The position numbers were made by a program, and so were the translations under genes. Below are positions 8,042-16,644 of a stretch of 64,000 nucleotides of DNA, one piece after another. Each line of letters starts with the position of its first letter. Position 1 is the stretch's first letter. Under the pieces are notes generated by a model that worked only from the letters and a program-made list of their open reading frames with translations, was not told the origin of the DNA and did not search any database. The DNA comes from QIAW01 sp035487295. Its GTDB lineage: Bacteria > Acidobacteriota > Terriglobia > Terriglobales > Acidobacteriaceae. Where the stretch lies: the NCBI GenBank assembly GCA_035487295.1, contig DATHMH010000025.1, positions 1-64,000 on the forward strand, written 5' to 3'.

Positions 8042-8191
8042 AAGCAGTTGCCAGTAGCCAGTTTGTTAGGGGCTGCCAGTTCGGGCGAATTCCGCTATGA
8101 ATGAGCTACGTACTGAAACAGAAGGGCCCAGTTTCTCCAGCCACCAGTTGCGAATTGTTAGCAGTTAATTACTGGCAATTGGCAACTGCTT
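8042..8191. repeat. Long inverted repeat of word-type simple sequence in a 320-bp gene-free gap
   Basis: AAGCAGTTGCCAGTAGCCAG (8042-8061) and its near-complement (8172-8191) match at about 17 of 20 positions around a ~110-base loop. Four T (8190-8193) lie at the distal end, so it may serve as a terminator for the RodZ-like gene. The remaining 8192-8362 is the metK leader; I could not match it to a SAM-class riboswitch. Confidence 0.55.
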
Positions 8192-8362
8192 TTACCGCTC
8201 GATGTTAAATCCCGCCCATTTAACGCAAAGACGGCGCTTTTTGCTGCAAATTGTTGCTCTAAGTCCTTGCAGAATGGTAACTTATGAAGGTTCGAGCGCT
8301 CTCTTCTGCGGTCCTCATGTGCCCGCTTTGTGTTCTAAATTAATAAATAAGGAGCTACAATT

Positions 8363-9547
8363 TTGGCCTCCAAAAAGCGTTATTTATTTACCTCTGAATC
8401 GGTGACCGAAGGGCATCCTGATAAGATTGCCGACCAGATCTCCGACGCCATTCTCGACGCCTGTCTGGAAAAAGACCCTTACAGTCGCGTTGCCTGCGAA
8501 ACCCTGACCACTACCGGCGTGGTGATCATAGCCGGTGAAATTACCACGGAAGCTTATGTGGATTTCCCCGCCATCGTTCGCGGCACTGTGACCTCGGTGG
8601 GCTATACCGACGCCTCCTACGGTTTCGATTCCAATACTTGTTCAGTGATCAGCTCTATTCACGCGCAGTCACCCGACATTGCTATGGGTGTGGATACCGG
8701 CGGCGCCGGCGACCAGGGCATGATGTTCGGCTACGCCTGTAACGAGAATGAAGATTACATGCCTACACCCATCTCGCTGGCGCACAAGCTGACCATGAAA
8801 CTCACCGAGATGCGGAAGAGCGGCAAACTCGATTACCTCCGTCCTGATGGCAAATCCCAGGTAACAGTTGAATATGATGAGAACCGCAAGCCCGTGCGGG
8901 TGGATGCCGTCGTGGTCTCGACGCAGCACTCCGAGCATGTAGATAACAAGAAGCTGCATGCTGACATCCTGCAGCACGTCATCCAGGCCTCGATTCCCGC
9001 CAAGTTTCTCGACGAAGACACCAAGTACCACATCAATCCCACCGGACGCTTCGTAGTAGGCGGTCCCATGGGCGATACCGGTTTGACCGGCCGCAAAATC
9101 ATTGTTGATACTTATGGCGGCATGGGCCGTCACGGCGGCGGCGCTTTCAGCGGTAAAGATCCGACAAAGGTTGACCGCTCCGCTGCCTACATGGCGCGCT
9201 ACATCGCCAAGAATGTTGTTGCTGCCGGATTGGCCGAGCGTTGCGAGGTGCAGCTTGCTTACGCAATTGGCGTGGCTGAACCCGTAGGCGTTCTGGTGGA
9301 TACCTTTGGCACCGGCGCAGTTCCGCAGGAGAAGATCGAAGAGCTCATCCGCAAGAATTTCCAGCTCACTCCCAAGGGGATCATCGAATCGCTCAAATTG
9401 CGTCGTCCGATTTATCGCAAGACGGCCGCATACGGTCACTTTGGCCGCAGCGATAAGGATTTCACCTGGGAAGCCACCGACAAAGCTGCTGCCCTGCGCG
9501 AGCAGGCGGGCTTGAAAGCCGGCAACCACATGACTGCCGCAAAGTAA
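8363..9547 (+). CDS. metK: S-adenosylmethionine synthetase
   Basis: The protein has 394 residues, the usual length. It makes S-adenosylmethionine from methionine and ATP in the cytoplasm. Family motifs: the N-terminal FTSESVTEGHPDKIADQISD ATP/Mg region, GAGDQG(MM)FGYA, and the P-loop-like GRHGGGAFSGKDPTKVDRSA. The start is a TTG (8363) with AAGGAG eight bases upstream; no closer ATG exists. It precedes ahcY in the same direction with a 215-bp gap that holds a hairpin, so they may be separate transcripts of the activated methyl cycle. Confidence 0.97.
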   Translation: MASKKRYLFTSESVTEGHPDKIADQISDAILDACLEKDPYSRVACETLTTTGVVIIAGEITTEAYVDFPAIVRGTVTSVGYTDASYGFDSNTCSVISSIHAQSPDIAMGVDTGGAGDQGMMFGYACNENEDYMPTPISLAHKLTMKLTEMRKSGKLDYLRPDGKSQVTVEYDENRKPVRVDAVVVSTQHSEHVDNKKLHADILQHVIQASIPAKFLDEDTKYHINPTGRFVVGGPMGDTGLTGRKIIVDTYGGMGRHGGGAFSGKDPTKVDRSAAYMARYIAKNVVAAGLAERCEVQLAYAIGVAEPVGVLVDTFGTGAVPQEKIEELIRKNFQLTPKGIIESLKLRRPIYRKTAAYGHFGRSDKDFTWEATDKAAALREQAGLKAGNHMTAAK

Positions 9548-9560
9548 TTAAATTGACTGA

Positions 9561-9592
9561 ACGGGCCAGAGGAGTTTTGCTCACTGGCCCGT
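9561..9592 (+). terminator. Hairpin after metK
   Basis: A 9-bp perfect stem (ACGGGCCAG 9561-9569 with CTGGCCCGT 9584-9592) lies 13 bp after the stop, followed by a weak T-rich tail. It is probably a partial or Rho-assisted terminator. Confidence 0.55.
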
Positions 9593-9762
9593 TGCTGCTT
9601 TGCCCGAAAATCTGAATAGAAAAAACTGCGGCAATCATGAAAGTGCGGTAAATAGAAGCATAACTTCTGAATTTTCCACCCCCAGAGCGGTTACAATAAG
9701 ACGAATTCATTATGCCTGCAAAAGTCAGTACAAAAGTTAGGAAGAAGGAAACCAATCACATT

Positions 9763-11043
9763 ATGGCAACCGGGACTGTGACGCAAGTAAAGAGCGATGT
9801 AAAAAATCTGGATCTGGCCGACCAGGGGAAGAAGCGCATCGAGTGGGCCAATCAATCCATGAAGGTGCTGCAGAGCATCCGCAAAGATTTCATCAAGAAT
9901 GAACCCTTGAAGGGCATGCGCATCTCCGCCTGCCTGCACGTTACGACAGAGACCGCCAATCTGGCCATTACCCTGCGCGACGGCGGCGCAGATGTGGTCT
10001 TGTGCGCCTCCAATCCGCTTTCCACGCAGGATGACGTAGCGGCGTCCCTGGTGCGCGACTACAACATCTCCGTCTTTGCTATTAAAGGTGAGGACAACGA
10101 CACCTATTACAACCACATTCTGGCGGCGCTCGATCATAAGCCGCACATCACTATGGATGACGGCGCCGACCTGGTGACTATTGCGCTTACCAAGCGGCAG
10201 GATGCGGTCTCCGGCATGATCGCCGGCACTGAAGAGACCACCACCGGCGTCATCCGCCTGCGCGCGATGGCCAAGGATGGAGTGCTCAAGTATCCCATCA
10301 TCGCGGTCAACGACGCCGATACCAAGCACATGTTCGATAACCGCTATGGCACCGGCCAAAGCACGCTGGATGGCGTGATTCGCTGCACCAATACGCTGAT
10401 TGCCGGCTCAAAGTTTGTGGTCGCCGGCTACGGCTGGTGCGGCAAAGGGCTGGCTTCACGGGCCAAAGGAATGGGCGCCGATGTAATCGTTACCGAAATC
10501 AATCCCACACGGGCGATTGAAGCGGTGCTCGATGGCAACCGAGTCATGTCCATGACCGAGGCAGCTAAAATTGGCGATATCTTTGTCACTGTCACCGGCA
10601 ACAAGAACGTCATTGCCAAAGAGCACTTTGAGCAGATGAAAGATGGCGCCATCGTCGCCAATTCCGGCCATTTCAACGTGGAAATTGATATCCCCACGCT
10701 GGAGAAAATGGCTTCTTCCAAGCGCGCCACCCGCGAATTCGTGGATGAGTATTCACTGAAAGACGGCCGCAAGATTTATCTGCTGGGTGAAGGCCGCCTC
10801 ATCAACCTCGCCGCCGCGGAAGGGCATCCAGCATCGGTGATGGATATGAGCTTTGCCAACCAGGCCCTCTCCGTAGAGTACCTGGTGAAGAACCACAAAA
10901 ACCTGGAACACAAAGTCTTCCCGGTTCCGGAAGAGCTGGATAAGCGCGTGGCCAAGTTGAAGCTGGAATCCATGGGCATGAAGATCGATCGCCTCACGCC
11001 CGAGCAGGAAGAATATCTGGCAAGCTGGTCGGAAGGGACGTAA
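9763..11043 (+). CDS. ahcY: Adenosylhomocysteinase
   Basis: The protein has 426 residues from the start at 9763 (MATGTVTQVKSD). AAGGA lies about 13 bases upstream and the length suits the family; an ATG at 9712 would add 17 residues but lacks a ribosome site. It hydrolyses S-adenosylhomocysteine to homocysteine and adenosine using tightly bound NAD. Visible motifs: KGMRISACLHVTTETANLAI substrate region, GAGTEETTTG-like (IAGTEETTTGVIRL), the Rossmann VVAGYGWCGKGLASRAKGMG and the NSGHFNVEID loop. Together with metK upstream it completes the methyl-donor cycle and supplies homocysteine. Confidence in function is high. Confidence 0.96.
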   Translation: MATGTVTQVKSDVKNLDLADQGKKRIEWANQSMKVLQSIRKDFIKNEPLKGMRISACLHVTTETANLAITLRDGGADVVLCASNPLSTQDDVAASLVRDYNISVFAIKGEDNDTYYNHILAALDHKPHITMDDGADLVTIALTKRQDAVSGMIAGTEETTTGVIRLRAMAKDGVLKYPIIAVNDADTKHMFDNRYGTGQSTLDGVIRCTNTLIAGSKFVVAGYGWCGKGLASRAKGMGADVIVTEINPTRAIEAVLDGNRVMSMTEAAKIGDIFVTVTGNKNVIAKEHFEQMKDGAIVANSGHFNVEIDIPTLEKMASSKRATREFVDEYSLKDGRKIYLLGEGRLINLAAAEGHPASVMDMSFANQALSVEYLVKNHKNLEHKVFPVPEELDKRVAKLKLESMGMKIDRLTPEQEEYLASWSEGT

Positions 11044-11093
11044 ACAAGCAGTCAGCCAAAGCGTTTAGCATTGTGCACTTGGCATTTAGCCGA

Positions 11094-11125
11094 ACAGGCG
11101 GTCTCAAAGACCGCTTGTTTTGTTT
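11094..11125 (+). terminator. Terminator after ahcY
   Basis: The stem ACAGGCGGTCT (11095-11105) pairs with AGACCGCTTGT (11108-11118) with one G-T position, followed by TTTTGTTT. It lies about 50 bp after the stop, downstream of a word-type simple repeat (TTTAGCA, CACTTGGCATTTAGC). Confidence 0.75.
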
Positions 11126-11207
11126 GTATGCGTAAGAATGCCCGAGTTCTTAATGATCCAATAAAGCTAGAAGCCAAGTGGCTAGTAGCTTAAGTTTTCA
11201 CGAAGGG

Positions 11208-11237
11208 ACAGGCGGCCACAGGGCCGCCTGTTTGTTT
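11208..11237. terminator. Second hairpin between ahcY and the convergent small gene
   Basis: A perfect 10-bp stem (ACAGGCGGCC 11208-11217 with GGCCGCCTGT 11222-11231) has a 4-base loop followed by TTGTTTGG. Its stem sequence resembles that of the previous hairpin. It could end transcripts from either side. Confidence 0.6.
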
Positions 11238-11256
11238 GGTGGGCAAAAATCTTTTG

Positions 11257-11484
11257 TTACATCACAAGGGCTAACGTCTCAAGTTCCTTGTGGACAAAAT
11301 CGAGATTGCAGCCGGCTCCGTCGATTCGGCGGGCGGCTTCCATGGCGGTCTCTGTAGAAACGCCGTAGCCGTGGTTAATAATAAATGCCCTGATGACCTC
11401 GGCGGTTTGGCACCAATCGAGGCCACTGTCCAACAGGTCTCGTCTGAATGTTGCCACTTCTGCTGCTGTGAATTTGCGTCCCAT
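11257..11484 (-). CDS. Small hypothetical protein
   Basis: The protein has 75 residues with a charged, helical composition, no signal or membrane segment, and two cysteines. The start at 11484 (MGRKFTAAEV) has AGGGG about seven bases upstream. It is convergent with ahcY and ends just past the hairpin. I do not recognise the family. A plus-strand frame covers the same bases (11290-11556), but its translation looks less protein-like and has no ribosome site. Confidence 0.5.
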   Translation of the reverse strand: MGRKFTAAEVATFRRDLLDSGLDWCQTAEVIRAFIINHGYGVSTETAMEAARRIDGAGCNLDFVHKELETLALVM

Positions 11485-11829
11485 GAGTCACCCCTGATTT
11501 CTAGAGTTCCCTGCGAATCCGGATTGACAAAGTATTGCAACTTGTTCGGCCTCTAACGCCTAACCTGCAACTACCGTGCCATATCCGAAAAGCTTGATCC
11601 TGAAGGATTTGGGAACATAACATCAAATGCACTGTGGCATTTTGGCCCACAATCGGTCTTTAGAGTTACACCTAACTTTGAGGCAAGCCAAGACTCGAAC
11701 AGCCATAATGACAAAATTTGTCATTATCTCCTAGGACGCCCGCAAAGCTGACAAAAATTTGAATCCCTTACTTGCCATCTCGAATCTTTGTCATTTCAAA
11801 AGTCACCCGCCTTATCGAAGGAGAAATCG
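11485..11829. other. 345-bp gene-free region
   Basis: No convincing gene or RNA is seen. It holds the 23-bp palindrome at 11705-11727 and two further TGACAAA/TTTGTCA half sites near 11749 and 11787. It is AT-rich relative to its flanks and probably carries the promoter for the DinB-like gene. Confidence 0.5.
11705..11727. promoter_or_regulatory. 23-bp palindrome, candidate operator
   Basis: Half site ATAATGACAAA is followed by a central A and its perfect reverse complement TTTGTCATTAT. Isolated half sites (TGACAAA, TTTGTCA) recur downstream before the DinB-like gene. The size fits a dimeric repressor of TetR or MarR type. No regulator gene lies next to it. Confidence 0.5.
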
Positions 11830-12372
11830 ATGGCAAAGGCACAAACCGCCGACCCGCGTTATCCCATTGGCCAGTTTGAAACTCCCAGCAGCATCAGCGA
11901 ACAGCAACGCAAAGAGTGGATTGCCGCGATTGAAGAAGCTCCCAAGCGCCTGCGCGAGGCAGTCAAAGGATTGAACGAGCAACAACTCAACACCGCTTAC
12001 CGCGACGGCGGATGGACTGTGCGCCAGGTCGTGCACCACGTCCCTGACAGTCACATGAATGCCTTTGTTCGCTTCAAGCTGGCGCTCACCGAAGATAATC
12101 CCACTATCAAGCCATACGAGGAACAGAAGTGGGCGCTGCTGGCAGACGTCAATACGCCCATTGAAGTTTCCCTGCAACTGCTGGATTCATTGCACGTGCG
12201 CTGGGTCAATTTGCTGAATTCGCTGAAAGAGCCGGAATGGAAGCGAACCTACATCCACCCCGCCACAGGCAAGACTGTTCCCCTGGAACATGTGCTCGGG
12301 AGCTATGCCTGGCACGGACGTCACCATGTGGCCCACATCACGACCTTGCGGAAGAGCAAAGGATGGAACTGA
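11830..12372 (+). CDS. DinB/YfiT-like putative metal-dependent hydrolase
   Basis: The protein has 180 residues. The start at 11830 (MAKAQTADPRYP) has AAGGAG six bases upstream; an earlier in-frame ATG at 11788 lacks one. It is a four-helix DinB fold of the YfiT (BstA) subgroup, with the N-terminal DPRYPIGQFE hallmark. Three likely metal-binding histidine sites are VHHVPDSH (about 75) and HGRHHVAH near the C-terminus. YfiT relatives bind metal and some act as thiol-dependent transferases; the substrate here is unknown. It is monocistronic by context. Confidence 0.88.
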   Translation: MAKAQTADPRYPIGQFETPSSISEQQRKEWIAAIEEAPKRLREAVKGLNEQQLNTAYRDGGWTVRQVVHHVPDSHMNAFVRFKLALTEDNPTIKPYEEQKWALLADVNTPIEVSLQLLDSLHVRWVNLLNSLKEPEWKRTYIHPATGKTVPLEHVLGSYAWHGRHHVAHITTLRKSKGWN

Positions 12373-12484
12373 AAAAAACAGCAGTTTTGCACTCGGCACT
12401 TAGCATTTGGCCTGGAGTGCACCCCAACACAGGATAGACGGTGATTGAGAATCAAATTAATGGCTGCGAAGCGTGGAGCCTTTT

Positions 12485-12868
12485 GCTCGGCCTGGGGCAG
12501 ATGAGGCGCAGCATCTCTTTGCGAATCCATCCGGGGAAGGGGCCAACGACGTTCCAGTAAAGCAGGAATCTGCGCCTGGCGTTGGAGCCAAACGTCTGGA
12601 TGCCCGTCTCCGTGGAGAGACGGGTCTCACCGGCTGAAGTTGAAGACAGGTGAAAATTCCACAAATCCTTGGCGTAACCATCTGTTTGGAAATCAATAAT
12701 TTCTTTTGGCGACAAGCCTTGAATAATGCCGCTCGAGGGTTGCCAGAAGCGGCCTACTACGCCAATCAGCAGCTCTTCGTTTTCTAACCGCGACACTTCC
12801 ACGAAACCCGCGCGTCGTATGCGCTCGGTTAGGCTCTTGTTGGAATCGGGCTTGTGACGGGCGCAAGC
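12485..12868 (-). repeat. Copy A of a ~380-bp duplicated segment
   Basis: It is about 90 percent identical to 16652-17030 in the same orientation, with a ~100-base block (about 12680-12775) essentially identical. Homology stops sharply at 12868, exactly at the junction with the YmdB-like fragment. Confidence 0.85.
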
Positions 12869-13037
12869 CCAGCAACTCCTCCACCAGGGGCGGGGTGATG
12901 CCGGAGCCGGCGGCGGCGTTCTCTCCGTTAGCCAGCACCAAATCGATCTTATGCTGGCTGACCAAGTTGGGAAACTGGTCGCGCACGATGCTGCAGCCGG
13001 GGCGTCCAAAGATGTCGGCAATGAAGATAATACGCAT
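12485..13037 (-). pseudogene. Chimeric remnant: YmdB-like phosphoesterase start joined to a duplicated SRPBCC-like gene end
   Basis: From 13037 the first 57 codons (MRIIFIADIFGRPG, then FPNLVSQHKIDLVLANGENA) match the N-terminus of YmdB/TIGR00282 metallophosphoesterases, which are normally about 260 residues. At about 12867 this stops abruptly. The next ~380 bases are a near copy of the 3' two thirds of the intact gene at 16645-17196. The copied part reads in a different frame (ending near 12452), so no fused protein is made. The phosphoesterase has lost most of its metal ligands. This is a recombination product, almost certainly non-functional. Confidence 0.8.
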
Positions 13038-13102
13038 CGTATTTAAGTTGAAATGTTTTTGTATATGCAGTCACTATTTGCATTGATATGTGATAGTGTG
13101 GC

Positions 13103-13117
13103 GTCAGCAAAGCTGAC
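13103..13117. promoter_or_regulatory. Palindrome upstream of the TonB receptor
   Basis: GTCAGC and GCTGAC are separated by AAA. It lies about 110 bp before the receptor start in the 190-bp gap that should contain its promoter. It is only a candidate operator. Confidence 0.3.
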
Positions 13118-13225
13118 AAAACTAAATAAAGCTACTGCTCCGCTCCGCGGTTGCTGGAGAAGATTGCAAATCGCGAGCGAAAATTCAGACATTTCTGACG
13201 AGTCTTAAAACTTAGGAGGGGATCT

Positions 13226-16200
13226 ATGCGCATCCAATGCCGCTCTTTGAATCACAAGATGTTCCAGTATCTTCAAAGTTTTTGTCTCTTCATTTTGTTC
13301 CTTGGGTTCCTGGGATCTGTGCCAGTGTACGGCCAGGTGGATTATTCAACCGCTACCCTGAAGGGGACGGTAATGGATCCGCAAGGGGCTGTCATACCAA
13401 GCGTGACTGTAACCGCAACCAACTCCAAGACGGGAATCAGCAGGTCGGCCCAGACGGGGCCGCAAGGCCGTTACCAGATTCCGGCGTTACCGCCAGGGCC
13501 GTATCAGATCAATTTTGAGAAGCAGGGCTTCAGCAAAGAGGTCGTGAAGAGCGTCGAGATCACGGTTGGCCAAACCCTGGTGTATGACGTCCATTTGAAG
13601 CCAGGGACGAGCGAGACCATCGAGGTATCGGGGGATACCGTCCAGTTGATCCAAACCGAGCAGACGCAACAGGCCAACACCATCAACTTCATGCAGGTTG
13701 AATCCCTGCCTAATATCAACCGGAACTTTACCCAAGACGTTTACACCTTGCCTGGCGTCAGCAACTCGGATGCGCCGCGCAGCCAGACGCCGGGTTTCAC
13801 GCCTTTTTTGACGACCGGGTTCTCGATTGGCGGCAGCAATGGACGCAATAATCTTTCCACGATTGATGGAGGCGAGAACGAATACGGCACCGGGCAGTAC
13901 CGGGTGACTAACTTCCCGGTCGAGGCCATCCAGGAATACCAGGTCAACCGCAACGCTTTTAATGCCGAGTTCGGATTTACGGATGGAAGCGCCATCAACA
14001 TCGTGACCAAGAGCGGAGGCAACCAGTTCCATGGGGACCTCTACGGCTTTTTTCGCAACCAGGACACCAGCGCGGCCAATTTCTTCAATGGATTTCAGGG
14101 AAGACCCAAGGCCTTCCAGCAAAACGAGTATTTCGGCGGCACAGCCGGTGGACCGATTGTGAAAGACAAACTTTTCTTCTTTCTGGCTTATGACTATCAG
14201 AGAGAGGACACCCCGGGTTTCAACGTCCTGTTGAACACGCCTCAGGCGCAGGGCATCAGCGCGTCGGGGCTGGGACAGAATTGCCCGGCGCAGTTTACCC
14301 AGGGAATTCCTGATCAACTTTGTTATGTGAACGCACTGAAAACGTCAGGAGACCCGTTCCTTGTCGGCTTTGGCAATGGAATCACCCCAGGGTTGACGCC
14401 GACCAATAACCCTGCGCTGCTGAAGCTGCTTTCCCGCGACGATGGAATCTTCAACAACCCAGACAGATTGCACAATGCAACCGCCCGCTTCGACTATCAA
14501 GCCGGGACCAGAGACTCTCTCACCTTCCGCTTGACGTACGCGCACAACAACTTCAGGGCGCCAGAGCAGGGTATCGTCAATGGAACGCCGGATGGCGAGG
14601 CCCTTGCGATGAGGGATTTCAGCGTTCTGGGCAACTGGACTCACGCCTTCGGAGACAATGTGGTCAACCAAGCCCTGGTTCAAGTTGTTCCACGCAACCG
14701 CTTCGAGGAACTTCCTGTGAACCCTGGGCTTGGCGTGCGTGTGGACCTTGGCATTCTGGGAGCCGTAGGGAGCCCTGCTCTCGTCCCTTATCGGGGACAC
14801 CAGCAGCGCTACCAGTTCGAAGATAACCTGACCTGGAACAAAGGGGCACATACCTTCAAAGTCGGAGCCTCCTACCGGGCGGCAAATTACCATGTGGAAA
14901 ATGACCTGTGGTTCAATCCGGAGTTTGAGTTCAAAGATGCGGTCGTGCCGCTCATATCACTTGCTCCCGCGGCGGTTCAAGCCCACTTGGTAGGTTTCAA
15001 CCTGAGTCACGGGCTTCCGGCCACGGGCGCGGTCAGCACCAACCTCAGCGGAGCGGAGTCCTTCGCCTTTGGTATCCCCAGCGACCTGCGGGCGGGGTTC
15101 AACAACCCTGTGTGGCAAGGATGGGGCCACTATTTCGGCGGTTATGCGCAAGATACCTGGAAGGTTACCTCCCGACTTACGATGAACGCTGGAGTACGCC
15201 TCGATGTTGATGACGAGCCGTCTCCGTTGAGCACTAATGTCTACGCCTCTCCGCGACTGGGCTTTGCCTGGGACCCGTTTGGCGATCAGAAGACGGTGAT
15301 ACGGGCCGCCGGTGGCATTTATTACGCGCCGGTTGACGTGCTGATTCCATCTTACGGTTCGTTGCTGAATGGGACCGGAAAATACATCAATGAGGTGGTA
15401 TCAGCGCTGAGTCCGACGACGCCTACCGTAGCCCAGTTGTGGCAGTTGGGTGTAGCACAAGGCAATCTGCCCTTTGGGCAACCAACGGCCGCACAGTACG
15501 CTGCCGTGGGTATTAATACGAACGCGCCCGGCGCCACCGTGGGCTACAGCGTCATGCCAAATTACAAGAACCCCTACACCGTTCAGGCCAGCTTCAGCAT
15601 AGACCGTCAACTGATGAAAAATCTTTCTCTGGAAGTCGGCTACAACATGTATCGCGGCATCCACCTGCAGATGCCGCTGGAGACGGCGTATGCCGAGCTT
15701 CCCGCGGGTTCGCCGTGCCCCGTTTGCACTGACCCAAGCGGGATATTCTACGCCCCCACGACTGGTCAGCTGCAGCACGTTACTTACTCTTCCATCGGCA
15801 ATTCGATCTATCACGGCATGACGGCTTCGCTGACCAAACGCTACAGCAGCGGGCTGCAATTCCAGGCCAACTATACCTGGAGCAAGACCATCGATAATGT
15901 CATCGATTTCGCGAGTTTTCAGGACTGGTTTCGGCCCAGCCGGCTGAATACGTATCGGGCAATATCGGCCTTCGACATTCCGCACATTTTTGTATTCAAT
16001 GCGGTCTATACCACCCCGTTCAAGGCAAATGAAGGATATTGGCTCGATCGGGCGCTGGCAGATGTCTCACTGGCTCCGATCCTGACCGTGCGTAGCGGGC
16101 TGCCATTCTCGGTTAGGACGCCAAGCCTGATCAACAAGACCAACGGCCAGGACCTGGACAACAACTTTGCCATTCCCTTCGGCGCCACGCGAGACAATAA

Positions 16201-16531
16201 CCGGGGCGCCGCCTACGCTTCGATGGACTTGAGGTTTACCAAGGCCATATTCCTCAACCGGGAACACGGAGTCAGAATGGACTTTATTGTCGAGGGCACA
16301 AATATTACCAACCGCACCAACTTCAATGCGGTCAACGACGTATTTGATGCCAATGGTTTCACTTCAGCGGTGACATTAGCCAACGGGCAGACGCTCAATT
16401 TGCTCACAGGGCCCTATACAGGATTGCATGGTGTTAAGCCCAATAGCGTGGCAGCCCTGAAAACACCGCTGTCTTTTGTATCGGCGGATTCGCCTCGCCA
16501 GGTTCAGTTTGGGATCAAGCTGGTCTTCTGA
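13226..16531 (+). CDS. TonB-dependent receptor with N-terminal carboxypeptidase-regulatory-like domain
   Basis: The protein has 1101 residues. The start at 13226 has AGGAGGG five bases upstream and opens a signal peptide (FCLFILFLGFLGSVPVYGQ). Residues about 38-130 form a CarboxypepD-regulatory-like beta sandwich (LKGTVMDPQGAVIPSVTVTA...GPYQINFEKQGF). Next come a plug-like domain (NGRNNLSTIDGGENEYGT, YQVNRNAFNAEFGFTDGSAI) and a long beta-barrel ending in PRQVQFGIKLVF, the aromatic-terminated last strand expected for outer-membrane insertion. This OmpA/TonB receptor class is greatly expanded in Acidobacteria and is thought to import carbohydrate oligomers or other large nutrients. The ligand is unknown. 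It is flanked by the two duplicated segments. Confidence 0.93.
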   Translation: MRIQCRSLNHKMFQYLQSFCLFILFLGFLGSVPVYGQVDYSTATLKGTVMDPQGAVIPSVTVTATNSKTGISRSAQTGPQGRYQIPALPPGPYQINFEKQGFSKEVVKSVEITVGQTLVYDVHLKPGTSETIEVSGDTVQLIQTEQTQQANTINFMQVESLPNINRNFTQDVYTLPGVSNSDAPRSQTPGFTPFLTTGFSIGGSNGRNNLSTIDGGENEYGTGQYRVTNFPVEAIQEYQVNRNAFNAEFGFTDGSAINIVTKSGGNQFHGDLYGFFRNQDTSAANFFNGFQGRPKAFQQNEYFGGTAGGPIVKDKLFFFLAYDYQREDTPGFNVLLNTPQAQGISASGLGQNCPAQFTQGIPDQLCYVNALKTSGDPFLVGFGNGITPGLTPTNNPALLKLLSRDDGIFNNPDRLHNATARFDYQAGTRDSLTFRLTYAHNNFRAPEQGIVNGTPDGEALAMRDFSVLGNWTHAFGDNVVNQALVQVVPRNRFEELPVNPGLGVRVDLGILGAVGSPALVPYRGHQQRYQFEDNLTWNKGAHTFKVGASYRAANYHVENDLWFNPEFEFKDAVVPLISLAPAAVQAHLVGFNLSHGLPATGAVSTNLSGAESFAFGIPSDLRAGFNNPVWQGWGHYFGGYAQDTWKVTSRLTMNAGVRLDVDDEPSPLSTNVYASPRLGFAWDPFGDQKTVIRAAGGIYYAPVDVLIPSYGSLLNGTGKYINEVVSALSPTTPTVAQLWQLGVAQGNLPFGQPTAAQYAAVGINTNAPGATVGYSVMPNYKNPYTVQASFSIDRQLMKNLSLEVGYNMYRGIHLQMPLETAYAELPAGSPCPVCTDPSGIFYAPTTGQLQHVTYSSIGNSIYHGMTASLTKRYSSGLQFQANYTWSKTIDNVIDFASFQDWFRPSRLNTYRAISAFDIPHIFVFNAVYTTPFKANEGYWLDRALADVSLAPILTVRSGLPFSVRTPSLINKTNGQDLDNNFAIPFGATRDNNRGAAYASMDLRFTKAIFLNREHGVRMDFIVEGTNITNRTNFNAVNDVFDANGFTSAVTLANGQTLNLLTGPYTGLHGVKPNSVAALKTPLSFVSADSPRQVQFGIKLVF

Positions 16532-16597
16532 AGAAGAAGCAATCAGCCAGGAAATTTGGTAATCGTGTAATCGGGTAATTGCAGAATTGTAGTTGTG

Positions 16598-16625
16598 AAT
16601 TGTGCATCGTCTCCATTGCACAATT
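16598..16625. terminator. Hairpin between convergent genes
   Basis: A 9-bp stem AATTGTGCA with TGCACAATT encloses a 10-base loop, between the TonB receptor and the SRPBCC-like gene. There is no T run. It sits in word-type simple sequence (GTAATCG, GGTAATTG). Confidence 0.4.
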
Positions 16626-16644
16626 ACCACCTGGCAATAACGCT

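Noticed and set aside
8192..8362. SAM-type riboswitch upstream of metK
   Set aside because: I looked for the conserved core elements of the SAM-I, SAM-II and SAH classes and found none; only a start-proximal AAGGAG is clear.
8669..9529. 286-codon frame antisense to metK
   Set aside because: Shadow of a highly conserved gene; no family features and no ribosome site.
12452..13021. A 189-codon fused protein
   Set aside because: The 5' half is an out-of-frame reading of a YmdB-like start; only the 3' part resembles a known protein, so it is treated as a pseudogene.
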